Part shown: positions 17,792 to 26,454 of the stretch, piece by piece
Numbering within the stretch: position 1 is the first letter of the stretch
Layout of the letters: every line of letters starts with the position of its first letter
Assembly (NCBI GenBank): GCA_964615335.1
Contig: CAZTMT010000004.1
Span: 124,001 to 188,000, forward strand
Direction: 5' to 3'
Length of the DNA: 64,000 bases
Source: HR10 sp964615335
GTDB taxonomy: Bacteria; Acidobacteriota; Blastocatellia; HR10
Notes under the pieces: model-generated
Databases searched by the model: none
Seen by the model: the letters and a program-made list of their open reading frames with translations, nothing else
What the model was told of the DNA's origin: nothing
Made by a program: the position numbers and the translations under genes

Positions 17792-17806
17792 CGAAGGAGA
17801 GCGAAG

Positions 17807-18886
17807 ATGGTGAGAAAGGTTTTGCGCCGGCTCTTTGTCGAGCGCGTCGCCCTGGATCTGGGCACGGTCACAACGCTCATTTATTCTTCCCGGCGAGGTT
17901 TAGTTCTGCATGAGCCTTCGGCCGTGGCGGTGAATCGCTTCACCGGAGAGGTCCTCGCCATCGGACGGAAAGCGTGGGAGATGCTCGGGCGGGAACCTTA
18001 TGACGTCGAGGTGCATCGCCCGTTGCGCCATGGGACGATTGCCGACCTGGATCTGGCCGAACGCCTGCTGAAGTCCTTCCTGGAGCCCATTTGTCGAAAT
18101 CGCTTTCGCCGCATCCATCTGATGGCGACGATCCCCGGCTCGGCGACCGATTCCGAACGGAACGCCCTGATCGAAGCCGCCCACGAAGCCGGGGCTCATC
18201 GGGTGGATCTGGTCGAAGAAGGGCTGGCGGCGGCCTTTGGCGTTGACGCGATCGCCCCGGATGGATCCGCGCGCATGGTCGTGGATATTGGAGGAGGAAC
18301 GACGAATATCAGCATCGCTTCCCGATATGGCCTGATCGCTTCCGAAACCCTCCCTATTGCCGGCCAGAGCATGACCGAAGCGATTCGCGAGTACGTGCAT
18401 AAGCGATACGGCCTGGTGATCGGCGAGCGGACAGCCGAGTGGATCAAAGTCCAGATCGGATCGGCGGTGCCGGAGGATGGCGAACGAACGGCCGTCGTGT
18501 ACGGGAGGTCCATTCTCGGGGGAGGAACAGAAGAGGTCACGCTGCAGAGCCGGGAGATCGCCCAAGCGCTGGAGCCGATCCTGCGCGCCCTTCTGGAGGG
18601 GATCACGAGAGTTCTCGAACACGCCCCACCGGATGCCGCGCATGACGTCTGCCAAAGTGGGATCGTCCTGAGTGGAGGGGGATCTTTGCTGCAGGGGCTC
18701 GACCGCTGGCTCAGTGACCGATTGCACCTGACTGTTCTGCGAGCCGAGAATCCAGTCGAAGCTGTTGTGCTGGGGACTGCTCGCCTGCTCGAAAATCCCG
18801 ACCTCTACAAGCAATTGCGCGTTGTCGCGCGGGCCTCTTATTGGTCGGAGCTTTATGAGGAGACGCTGCGCGCCCTCGAAGTGTGA
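17807..18886 (+). CDS. MreB-family actin homologue
   Basis: A 359-residue actin-fold ATPase of the MreB/Mbl type, which directs peptidoglycan synthesis along the cell. Seen: phosphate-1 DLGTVTTLIY (about 16-25), IGRKAWEMLGREP, the phosphate-2 segment DIGGGTTNISI, YGLVIGERTAEWIK, and LSGGGSLLQGLDRWL (adenosine motif). Sequence departs from standard MreB in several places (for example the ATIPGSATDSERNAL segment), so a paralogue is likely. mreC, mreD, pbp2 and rodA do not follow, unlike the usual mre operon. The start is ATG 17807 (GAAGGAG upstream), not the in-frame ATG at 17738, which lies before the leader hairpin. Confidence 0.85.
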   Translation: MVRKVLRRLFVERVALDLGTVTTLIYSSRRGLVLHEPSAVAVNRFTGEVLAIGRKAWEMLGREPYDVEVHRPLRHGTIADLDLAERLLKSFLEPICRNRFRRIHLMATIPGSATDSERNALIEAAHEAGAHRVDLVEEGLAAAFGVDAIAPDGSARMVVDIGGGTTNISIASRYGLIASETLPIAGQSMTEAIREYVHKRYGLVIGERTAEWIKVQIGSAVPEDGERTAVVYGRSILGGGTEEVTLQSREIAQALEPILRALLEGITRVLEHAPPDAAHDVCQSGIVLSGGGSLLQGLDRWLSDRLHLTVLRAENPVEAVVLGTARLLENPDLYKQLRVVARASYWSELYEETLRALEV

Positions 18887-19092
18887 CGTTTTTGCTTCTG
18901 CCCGATGCGCACATCTGCCCCAGTCTTGGCCCGAAGGAGCTTCCCTCCGGATGCTTCAGGCCTTCCTCAGGTGGGCCGGCGCACAACGCCTTCGCGAGTT
19001 CCCTGTGCGGCCAGTCCTTTGGCGTGGCACAAAATTTGCTAAACAAACCAGTGGGACATCTGCAGAAGATCTCGCCGTGAGGAGGTGAAGCG

Positions 19093-19452
19093 ATGGTGAG
19101 ACGCACGCTGAGCCTTTTGGTGATCTTCGGGCTCGCCTTGGGGGCGATCGCCTGGGCTGCCCAGAAGGAGCAGCGTCGCCAGATCACTCTCACCGAGGAT
19201 GTCCTCGTTGGGAATCAGGTCCTCAAGAAAGGGACGTACACGGTCGTCTATCAACCGGGCGTCGAAGCCCAAGCGACGTTCATGAGAGGTGGGAAAGTCG
19301 TCCTGCAGGTTCCCTACAAGTTGGTGCGATTGCCCCAGAAGGCAACCACGGACTCGATCACCTATCGTCGGACGGGCCCGCAACCCGTTCTCACTCGGCT
19401 GACCTTCTCCGGGCAGCTTGAGGCGCTCGTCTTCGAAGGCGGTCAAGAATAA
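19093..19452 (+). CDS. Small exported beta-rich protein, unknown function
   Basis: A 119-residue protein with a classic signal peptide (residues 1-23, cleavage after AWA) and a mature part rich in short beta strands: QITLTEDVLVGNQVLKKGTY then YTVVYQPG. This lead-in, with a target value set by a KKGTYTV turn, is common in small exported acidobacterial proteins with no known role. GGAGGTGAAGCG precedes ATG 19093. It is followed by a strong terminator, and the 206 bases before it hold no gene, so it is probably a single-gene unit. Confidence 0.75.
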   Translation: MVRRTLSLLVIFGLALGAIAWAAQKEQRRQITLTEDVLVGNQVLKKGTYTVVYQPGVEAQATFMRGGKVVLQVPYKLVRLPQKATTDSITYRRTGPQPVLTRLTFSGQLEALVFEGGQE

Positions 19453-19465
19453 CGCCCCCGGGTCT

Positions 19466-19512
19466 GGGCCGGCAGAGAGTCCCTATCGGGCCTGCCGGCC
19501 CTCTTTCTTTTT
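19466..19512 (+). terminator. Rho-independent terminator
   Basis: A 10-bp GC-rich stem (19466-19475 with 19492-19501), followed directly by TCTTTCTTTTT. Strong terminator of the gene ending at 19452. Confidence 0.9.
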
Positions 19513-19548
19513 GCGGGATGTCCGATTCTCTTCTCTTTCAGTGAAGTC

Positions 19549-19577
19549 TTGACAAGGCTGCACGTCCTCTTTAGAAT
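19549..19577 (+). promoter_or_regulatory. Strong sigma-70-type promoter of the 1452-residue surface protein
   Basis: Perfect TTGACA (19549-19554), 17-base spacer, TAGAAT (19572-19577). The leader to ATG 19620 is about 36 bases and contains GGGGGGAG as ribosome binding site. This is the best consensus promoter in the window. Confidence 0.8.
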
Positions 19578-19619
19578 CAGGCTGCTCGTCATGGACGTGG
19601 GGATTTAAGGGGGGGAGAT

Positions 19620-22600
19620 ATGTCGAGCATTAAGGCTCAGAGCGCCAGGATCATCGGAGTTCTCACGATCACCCTCTTTGTGGTCGTTTCGGCTTTCTTC
19701 GGTGAGCGCGCCGGAGCTTCACAAGCCCGGTGGCCCAGTCAGATCGGGATTCTCACCCAGGGGCGCGGTGCGCCTGAGCTGGCTCTGCAGAACGGACGGA
19801 ATCTTCTGGAAGATCGCGAGAGCGATGGAGGGCGTTTTGAGGCCTCGCGACCCGTGGGGCTCGCTCAGGGAGATTTCAACGGCGATGGATGGCTGGATCT
19901 CTTGCAGAGCTTCGCGCGCATGGGAGGAGGGGAGCTGGTTCTTCGCTTTGGAGATGGGCAGGGCAATTTCACGACACCCGTTCGCATGCATCTGACCGGG
20001 CAAGAGCCGTCGGCTCTCGTCGTGGACGATTTCGATCAGGATGGCAACAGCGACGTCGTCATCGGATACGCGGACCAGCCTGTCCTCTCGATCTACAGGG
20101 GAACGGGGCGTGGGACTCTGCAGTGGAAAGAAGATCTGCATGTCGGCTTGGGAGTGAGCGGGCTGGCATCTGGGGATTTCGATCGCGATGGCGCGCCGGA
20201 TCTTCTGGTCACTTCCACATCCCCCCTTCTGGCGCTTCTTCCGGGAGATGGGCGGGGAGGATTTCGCACGGGGCGGTTCTTCTCGCTCGGTCAGAATGGG
20301 ACAGTCTTTGGCCTGGGAGAGGTTCGAGCGGCCGATATGGACGAAGATGGATGGCTAGATGCGATCGCGATTGCTCAGGGGACGTCGTCGGGAGTCGTTC
20401 TCTTCTATGGGGCGGAAGGGAGACGCTTCTCCTATCCGCAGTTTCTCTCGGTCGGAGTCGCTCCGGAAGGATTGGCCGTGGGCGATTTCGATCACGATCG
20501 GCGCCTGGACATCGTGGTGACAGATGCGGCCAGCGGAAGCGTGTTTTTGCTCAAGGGACGGGGCGATCGGGCATTTTCCTCTCCGGTGAGTTTTCGCGCA
20601 GGGACTTCGCCTGGGCCTTTCACGGTGGCGAATCTCACAGGCGATGGGTATCCTGATCTGGCCATTGTCGAGCGCGCGAGCAATCGTATTCTGGTGCTTC
20701 TTGGAGGACCTGGAGGAACGTTCGAGCGTTCGATCGCTTATGACGTGGATGCCCCTCCGGTCGCGATCGTGGCCGGACGATTCCGTCAGGAGGCACTCGA
20801 TGATCTGGTCGTCGCCAAGCAAGGGGGAGCGACCGTCGCGATCGCTCTCAATGCTCCTCCGACGATCGTCGTGACGACGACCGAAGACAAAGTTGCAGCA
20901 GATGGGCGCGTGAGCTTGCGCGAGGCGATCTTGGCCGCCAATGGGAATCCTCCGAATGCCGATGTCCCGTCCGGCCGAGGGAATGCTCCCGATGTGATCG
21001 GATTCGACCTGCCGGAAACGGAGAAGTCCGGTGGGGTCTTCGTGATTCGCCTGAGCGCGGAGCTGGGAGCGCTTCCCCCTCTGACCGATGGAGGGACGAC
21101 TCTGGATGGGACGACGCAGAAGGGATTTGCGGGCGCTCCGATCATTGTGCTTGACGGCTCACAGGTGGGCGCCGTGGATGGGGTGACCATCACATCCAGT
21201 CTGAATGTCGTGCGCGGTCTCGTCATCAGCGGATTTGGAGGGCATGGGATTCGGATCGTCGGAAGCGATGCTCCGGTGACGGGGAATATCATCGCCGGAT
21301 GCTACATCGGCACGGACGCTTCGGGACGGCAAGCTCGCGGCAACGGACTGGCGGGTATTCATCTCTCGGGCAGTAGCGTCAGCAATACGCTCATTGGAGG
21401 GTCGGCGGCCGAGGATCGCAATGTCATCTCCGGCAATGGGAGCGAGGGGATCGAGGTGCAGGGCCTGGCCCGAAATACGCAGATTGTAGGCAATTACATT
21501 GGCGTCGCGGCCGATGGACAAACGCCTCTGCCCAATGGGGGAAATGGCCTTCTCCTTGTGGGAACCGAAAATGTCCTCGTGGGCGGAACGTCTCCCGGTG
21601 CGGGGAATGTGATCTCGGGGAATCGGCGCCACGGCCTGCATGCTCGGAGCAGCATGGGCCTGCGCATTCAAGAGAATTTCATCGGCGTGGAAGCCAGTGG
21701 GACATCGGCCGTGGGGAACGGAGGAGATGGAATCTTTCTGGTGGAGGTCTTCAATGCGCAGATTGGGGGCGTCTCCACAGGGGCGCGCAATGTGATCTCT
21801 GGCAATGAAGGGCGTGGAGTGACGCTTGTGCGAAGCTCCACGAATAAGATTCAGGGCAACTACATCGGAACGGACGCTGCCGGACGCCAGGCGCTCGGCA
21901 ATGGAGGAGCGGGCGTTCACTTGGAACTCAATTCGCCGAACAATCTCATCGGAGGAACTCTTGAGGGCGCAGGCAACGTCATCTCGGGAAATCGTGGGAG
22001 CGGAATCTTCATCGGATCAAGCGCGTCGGGGACGCAGATCTTCGGGAATCGTGTGGGCGTGGACGCGACGGGCCGAGCCGCTCTCGGCAACGGAGCCGAT
22101 GGGATTCTGATCAGCGGAGGGGGCAGTAACCAGATCGGAGGCAGCGAGAGCGCGATGCGAAACCAGATCGGCGGCAATGCCGGCGATGGCGTCAAGATCC
22201 TCAACTCCGTGGATAATCGCCTTGTGGGGAACGCCATCGGAACGGATGCGGGAGGGACGATCCCTCTGCCCAATGGAGGCAGTGGCGTGTTCATCCTCTC
22301 GACTGAGGGCTCGGCCTCTCAAAACGCTGTGCTGCAGAATGTGATCGCGTACAATCAGGGGGCGGGCGTGCGCATCCTCGGCTCGGGGACCGGGAATCGC
22401 CTCTCGCAGAATTCGATCTTCCAGAACGGGAACTTGGGCATTGATCGGGGAGGACAGGGGGTGATCCCCCAGATCACAAGCATCACCGAAAACGGTGGAG
22501 GCGCGGTGACGGTCCGAGGCGTCTTCCCCGCTGTCGCTCCGGCCGGAGCAGTGATCGAGGTGTATCTGGCTGATCCGGATCCCTCGGGGCGCGGTGAAGG

Positions 22601-23978
22601 GAAGGTCTTCTTGGGGAGCACGCGCGCCGACGATCAGGGGAATTTCACGCTCGCGCTCTCGGGCCGATCTCGCGGGGAGCCGATCACCTGCACGGCGACG
22701 GATTTTCGCGGGGATACGTCGGAGTTCTCCGAGAACTTCATCATCGGCGAGGGGATCCTCAGCGTGCGCGTCCTGCGACCCAATGGCGGCGAGATTCTGA
22801 TCGGAGGCACCACGTTCACCATTGAGTGGGAGGCCTCCGGAGGGGTTGCATCGCAGGACATTGCGCTGTCGCTCGACGGGGGAGCGACATTCCCGATCGT
22901 CGTCGCCACGGGGCTTGAGGCCGATGTGCGCCGCTATGAGTGGACGGTTCCGGCGACGGTCTCTACGACGCGCGGGCGCATCCGCGTGACTGTGCGCAAT
23001 GCTCTGGGGCGCGTGGTCTGGGATCAGAGCGATGGGGACTTCCTCATTGATTCGCAGGTGCCGACCGTGCGCGTCGTCTCGCCCAACGGGCGCGAGGTCT
23101 TTCGCGGAGGCGACGTCTTCGAGATCCTCTGGAAGGCCTCTGACGATACGCGTCTGGTGCGGCAGACGGTGCAGCTCTCCACCGATGGCGGCGCGACCTA
23201 CACCGATATTGTGACGCTTGACGGCGACGATCCCCAGATCTTTCGGTGGAAGGTCCCGCTGACGCTCGTCACCAGGGCTGGGCGCATTCGCGTCGTGGCG
23301 GAGGATGTTGCCGGGAAAGTGGGTCAGGATGTGAGCGACGCCGATTTCACCGTCCTTCCGACGGAGAACGAGCCTCCGCTTGTGCGCGTGCTCAGTCCCA
23401 ACGGTGGGGAGATTCTGTGCGCCGGAACGCCCTTCCGCGTCCTCTGGGAGGTGTCGGACAATACGGCCGTGCAGTTCCAGGACGTCCTGCTTTCGACTAA
23501 CGCCGGGGCGACGTTCAATCCGCTTGTCGAGCGGCTGTCTGGCAGCGCGCAATCCTTCGACTGGAGCATTCGGGCGGGATTGTCCACGAAGCAGGCGCTT
23601 CTGGCCGTGAGGGCGCGGGACTATGCGGGCAACGTCGCGCAGGATGTGAGCGATGATCTCTTCTCCATCGACGGTGTGAGTCCGAGCGTGAGTGGGCTGA
23701 CCGTGGGGACGGGATCGGCTTTTGTGGCGGGCGAGCGGGTTGTCATCTCCTGGACGTCCGGAGATGATGTGCAGATCGCGGGGCACACGGTCGAGTTCTC
23801 GCGCGATGACGGAGCGACGTGGGAGACTCTGGCGAGTCTGCCCGCGAGCGCGTCGCAGTTTGTCTGGACGATCCCGCGCGGCATTCGAACGGCTCAGGGG
23901 CGTATTCGTGTGACTGTGCGCGATACGTGCGGTCGGACGGCACAGGTTGTGAGCGGACGCTTCTCGATCGTCTTCTGA
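19620..23978 (+). CDS. Large exported protein: FG-GAP repeats, beta-helix, four C-terminal repeat domains
   Basis: A 1452-residue exported protein. After a signal peptide (about 1-33), FG-GAP/VCBS-type calcium-binding repeats run to about residue 400 (GDFNGDGWLD, DFDQDGNSD, GDFDRDGAPD, ADMDEDGWLD and others). A CSLREA-like segment follows (VSLREAILAANGN, about 437-449). A right-handed beta-helix (about 510-960) is built of repeats such as NVISGN and IGTDAxGxxxxGNG. Four tandem beta-sandwich-like domains end the protein, the first three opening V-R-V-L/V-x-PNG and all carrying W-x-S/A-x-D and DGGAT-like turns. This suggests a cell-surface or secreted binding or adhesion protein; no enzyme active site was recognised. 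It has its own promoter and terminator. Confidence 0.88.
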   Translation: MSSIKAQSARIIGVLTITLFVVVSAFFGERAGASQARWPSQIGILTQGRGAPELALQNGRNLLEDRESDGGRFEASRPVGLAQGDFNGDGWLDLLQSFARMGGGELVLRFGDGQGNFTTPVRMHLTGQEPSALVVDDFDQDGNSDVVIGYADQPVLSIYRGTGRGTLQWKEDLHVGLGVSGLASGDFDRDGAPDLLVTSTSPLLALLPGDGRGGFRTGRFFSLGQNGTVFGLGEVRAADMDEDGWLDAIAIAQGTSSGVVLFYGAEGRRFSYPQFLSVGVAPEGLAVGDFDHDRRLDIVVTDAASGSVFLLKGRGDRAFSSPVSFRAGTSPGPFTVANLTGDGYPDLAIVERASNRILVLLGGPGGTFERSIAYDVDAPPVAIVAGRFRQEALDDLVVAKQGGATVAIALNAPPTIVVTTTEDKVAADGRVSLREAILAANGNPPNADVPSGRGNAPDVIGFDLPETEKSGGVFVIRLSAELGALPPLTDGGTTLDGTTQKGFAGAPIIVLDGSQVGAVDGVTITSSLNVVRGLVISGFGGHGIRIVGSDAPVTGNIIAGCYIGTDASGRQARGNGLAGIHLSGSSVSNTLIGGSAAEDRNVISGNGSEGIEVQGLARNTQIVGNYIGVAADGQTPLPNGGNGLLLVGTENVLVGGTSPGAGNVISGNRRHGLHARSSMGLRIQENFIGVEASGTSAVGNGGDGIFLVEVFNAQIGGVSTGARNVISGNEGRGVTLVRSSTNKIQGNYIGTDAAGRQALGNGGAGVHLELNSPNNLIGGTLEGAGNVISGNRGSGIFIGSSASGTQIFGNRVGVDATGRAALGNGADGILISGGGSNQIGGSESAMRNQIGGNAGDGVKILNSVDNRLVGNAIGTDAGGTIPLPNGGSGVFILSTEGSASQNAVLQNVIAYNQGAGVRILGSGTGNRLSQNSIFQNGNLGIDRGGQGVIPQITSITENGGGAVTVRGVFPAVAPAGAVIEVYLADPDPSGRGEGKVFLGSTRADDQGNFTLALSGRSRGEPITCTATDFRGDTSEFSENFIIGEGILSVRVLRPNGGEILIGGTTFTIEWEASGGVASQDIALSLDGGATFPIVVATGLEADVRRYEWTVPATVSTTRGRIRVTVRNALGRVVWDQSDGDFLIDSQVPTVRVVSPNGREVFRGGDVFEILWKASDDTRLVRQTVQLSTDGGATYTDIVTLDGDDPQIFRWKVPLTLVTRAGRIRVVAEDVAGKVGQDVSDADFTVLPTENEPPLVRVLSPNGGEILCAGTPFRVLWEVSDNTAVQFQDVLLSTNAGATFNPLVERLSGSAQSFDWSIRAGLSTKQALLAVRARDYAGNVAQDVSDDLFSIDGVSPSVSGLTVGTGSAFVAGERVVISWTSGDDVQIAGHTVEFSRDDGATWETLASLPASASQFVWTIPRGIRTAQGRIRVTVRDTCGRTAQVVSGRFSIVF

Positions 23979-24003
23979 AGGACTCCCGTGGATGTTTTCC
24001 TTC

Positions 24004-24035
24004 AAAGGGGCGCATCGGGCATGCGCCCCTTTTTT
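24004..24035 (+). terminator. Bidirectional rho-independent terminator
   Basis: An 8-bp stem (24007-24014 with 24022-24029) flanked by AAA on the left and TTTTTT on the right. It serves the surface protein gene, and on the other strand it could serve the acyl-CoA dehydrogenase gene ending at 24051. Confidence 0.9.
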
Positions 24036-24050
24036 CTTGTGAGAGCAAGC

Positions 24051-25196
24051 TCAGGAAGCGCGCAGGATCTCGCGCGCGATGATGAGGCGCTGAATCTCGC
24101 TCGTCCCTTCGCCGATGGTCAAGAGCTTGGCATCCCGCCAGAACTTCTCCACCAGATAGTCCCGGATGTATCCATATCCCCCGAAGATCTGGATCGCTTC
24201 CTCGCAGACGCGAACGGCCATCTCCGAAGCGAAGAGCTTGGCCATGGAAGCCTCCTTGGTGACGCGCTCCCCGTGCGCCGAGGCTCCGGCAGCCCTGTAG
24301 GTGAGCAAGCGCGCCGCTTCGATCTGCGTCGCCATGTCAGCCAGTTTGAATTGAATCGCCTGGAATTCGGCGATGGGTTTGCCGAAGGCCCATCGTTCTC
24401 GAGCATATCGAAGAGCCGCCTCATAGGCGCCTTGAGCGAGTCCGACGGCCAGAGCAGCGATCGTGATTCGTCCCCTGTCCAGAACGCGCAAGGCGTCTAT
24501 GAATCCCATGTTCTCCTGTCCCAGGAGGTTCTCTTCGGGAACGGCGCACTCTTCCAGAAGGACCTGCGCCGTATCGCTGGCGCGCATGCCGAGCTTCTTC
24601 TCCTTCCGTCCGGGGCGAAGACCGGGCGTCCCCCGTTCCACGATGAAGGCCGAGATCCCCTTCTTCTCCCGCGCTCGATCGGTGACGGCGAACAGGACGT
24701 AGAGATCGGCCTGTGAGCCATTGGTCGTGAAGTTCTTCGCTCCGTTGAGGACCCAGAATCTATCTCGTCGGATGGCCGTCGTGCGCATGTGGGAGGCATC
24801 GCTGCCGCTGGTCGCTTCGGTCAATCCCCATGCGCCTAGCATCTCTCCCCGCGCGAGCCGAGGGAGGTATTTCTTTTTTTGCTCCGGCGTGCCCGCCAGA
24901 AAAATGTGGTTCGCGCACAGACCCGTGTGGGCCGCGACCGTCAGGGCGATAGACGGGTCCACTCGCGCCAGCTCTTCGATGATTACGGCGTACTCGAGCG
25001 AGGTCAGAGCCACCCCCCCATATTCCTCCGGAAAGATCGCTCCCAGGACTCCCAGCTCGCCGAGCTTCGGGATCAACTCCCGGGGGAAATATTCCGCTTC
25101 GTCCCATTCTCTGACATGGGGGGAGATCTCGGCCTCGGCGAATTCGCGGACCAGAGAGCGGACCTGCTGCTGCTCTTGGGTCAATTCGAGGTACAA
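24051..25196 (-). CDS. Acyl-CoA dehydrogenase
   Basis: A 381-residue FAD-dependent acyl-CoA dehydrogenase, which introduces the first double bond in beta-oxidation or branched-chain acyl-CoA degradation. Family marks: GAWGLTEATSGSDA (FAD/substrate signature, about 125-138), NGAKNFTTNGSQADLY, and the C-terminal LTIGEGTSEIQRLIIAREIL containing the catalytic-base Glu region. Full length. The start codon is TTG 25196 with GGAGG five bases before it. Substrate chain length cannot be told from the sequence. It is a single gene, with an AT-rich promoter region upstream. Confidence 0.93.
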   Translation of the reverse strand: MYLELTQEQQQVRSLVREFAEAEISPHVREWDEAEYFPRELIPKLGELGVLGAIFPEEYGGVALTSLEYAVIIEELARVDPSIALTVAAHTGLCANHIFLAGTPEQKKKYLPRLARGEMLGAWGLTEATSGSDASHMRTTAIRRDRFWVLNGAKNFTTNGSQADLYVLFAVTDRAREKKGISAFIVERGTPGLRPGRKEKKLGMRASDTAQVLLEECAVPEENLLGQENMGFIDALRVLDRGRITIAALAVGLAQGAYEAALRYARERWAFGKPIAEFQAIQFKLADMATQIEAARLLTYRAAGASAHGERVTKEASMAKLFASEMAVRVCEEAIQIFGGYGYIRDYLVEKFWRDAKLLTIGEGTSEIQRLIIAREILRAS

Positions 25197-25243
25197 GGTC
25201 GCCTCCTTCGAAATTAGTTTCGCTTAGTATGCCATAAGGTATA

Positions 25244-25272
25244 ATTATATCGCCTCGGGCGAGGAAATACCA
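25244..25272 (-). promoter_or_regulatory. Probable promoter of the acyl-CoA dehydrogenase gene
   Basis: Minus-strand TATAAT (25244-25249) with TGGTAT (25267-25272) 17 bases upstream, within a conspicuously AT-rich stretch (25211-25250) of otherwise GC-rich DNA. The rest of the 25197-25422 gap shows nothing else. Confidence 0.4.
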
Positions 25273-25422
25273 CTTGGATTCCCACGACGAAGTTCGGGAG
25301 CTTCCCTCGCGGATCTCCGGATCGCGCGGGATCCCCGGTTCGGGAGGCCTTGTGGGGACCACCCGGTCCTGCCGTCAGAGCCGGTCCGACGGAGGGCAGA
25401 CGGCGCGGGGAATCGCCTTCTA

Positions 25423-26454
25423 TCAGGGTTTGAGGAGGATCTTCCCGAAGTGTCCGCGTTCTTCCATCAGGCGTTGGGCTGCAGCCGCCTCTTCCAGCGG
25501 GAAGACGCGCGCGATGACCGGTTTGAGGCGGCCGCTTGTGAAGAAGGCGAAGGCTTCCAGCAACTCCCCCTTGCTGCCCATGAAGGAGCCGAGCAGGCTC
25601 AATTGGCGGCTGAAGAGGTAACGGATATCGAGTCGGGCTTCATATCCGCTGGTCACGCCGCAGGTCACCAATCGGCCTCCCGGAGCCAGGCTCAGGACGC
25701 ATTTCTCGAAGACGGCCGTGCCCACATGCTCGATCACAATATCCACGCCGCGGCGTTCGGTGAGCCGCTTGACCTCTTCAAGAAGATCCTGAGTCGAATG
25801 GTTGATGACCTCATCGGCGCCCAGCTCCTTGGCCTTCTGCAGCTTGGCTTCGGTTCCGGCCGTAGCCAGCACGCGCGCGCCGAAGAGCTTGGCGATTTGA
25901 ACGGCGGCCATGCCGACGCCGCTGCCGGCGGCGATGACCAGCACCGTCTCGCCCGGTCTGACGCCCGCTCGCGTGACGAGCATGTGCCAGGCCGTGAGGA
26001 AGACCAAAGGGAACGCAGCAGCCTCTTCGAAGCTGATGTGATCCGGAAGGGGGATGACGTTGACCTCCGGAACCTTGACGTATTCGGCATATCCGCCGTC
26101 GGAGCGACCTGAGCCGATGACTTCGTACTCGCGGCAGAAGTTATCCTTGCCGCTCAGGCAGGCCGGACATTGTCCGCAACTGAGGCCGGGAGAGATAAGG
26201 ATGCGCTGTCCGATCTTCACGCGGGAGACGGCCGATCCGACGTCCACGACGTCGCCGGCGATGTCACTGCCGACGATGCGAGGAAGGGGGATTGTCCGGC
26301 CGGGTAATCCGCGACGCAACCAGAGATCCAGATGATTCAAAGCGCAGGCCCGCACGCGGACGAGCACATCGGTGGGCCCGATCTGAGGCTCAGGGACATC
26401 TTCGTATCGAAGGACTTCCACTCCTCCATGCTCATGGAAGCGGACAGCTTTCAT
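25423..26454 (-). CDS. Zinc-dependent alcohol dehydrogenase / quinone oxidoreductase family protein
   Basis: A 343-residue medium-chain dehydrogenase/reductase. The structural zinc site CGQCPACLSGKDNFC (about 96-110) and the NAD(P)-binding turn AAGSGVGMAAVQIA (about 174-187) are clear; GSDIAGDVVDVG replaces the GHE motif of classic alcohol dehydrogenases. The substrate is unknown. The start is ATG 26454 with AAGGAGGGATCT ahead; the open frame to 26544 is not used because it runs through the upstream gene's 3' end. It overlaps the stop of the penicillin-binding protein gene by 23 bases, so they are co-transcribed. Confidence 0.9.
   Translation of the reverse strand: MKAVRFHEHGGVEVLRYEDVPEPQIGPTDVLVRVRACALNHLDLWLRRGLPGRTIPLPRIVGSDIAGDVVDVGSAVSRVKIGQRILISPGLSCGQCPACLSGKDNFCREYEVIGSGRSDGGYAEYVKVPEVNVIPLPDHISFEEAAAFPLVFLTAWHMLVTRAGVRPGETVLVIAAGSGVGMAAVQIAKLFGARVLATAGTEAKLQKAKELGADEVINHSTQDLLEEVKRLTERRGVDIVIEHVGTAVFEKCVLSLAPGGRLVTCGVTSGYEARLDIRYLFSRQLSLLGSFMGSKGELLEAFAFFTSGRLKPVIARVFPLEEAAAAQRLMEERGHFGKILLKP

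Larger units (their letters stand above)
17480..17806. other. 327-bp divergent intergenic region between hsp20 and the mreB-like gene
   Basis: No gene is seen here. It holds a perfect inverted repeat CTCACGA-N6-TCGTGAG (17591-17610), a related imperfect TCACG/CGTGA pair at 17525-17548, and a 12-bp stem-loop (17761-17791) immediately upstream of the mreB-like ribosome binding site. A minus-strand TTGACT lies at about 17616-17621, but no good -10 follows it, so the hsp20 promoter is not assigned. Confidence 0.6.

Noticed and set aside
21290..22300. Repeating DNA pattern suggesting a CRISPR or tandem array
   Set aside because: The repeats are degenerate, of varied spacing, and are explained by beta-helix codons in one open reading frame.
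22017..24005. A 662-residue open frame antisense to the surface protein gene
   Set aside because: It lies wholly inside the opposite-strand gene, has low-complexity Arg/Asp/His composition typical of antisense shadows in GC-rich DNA, and no ribosome binding site.
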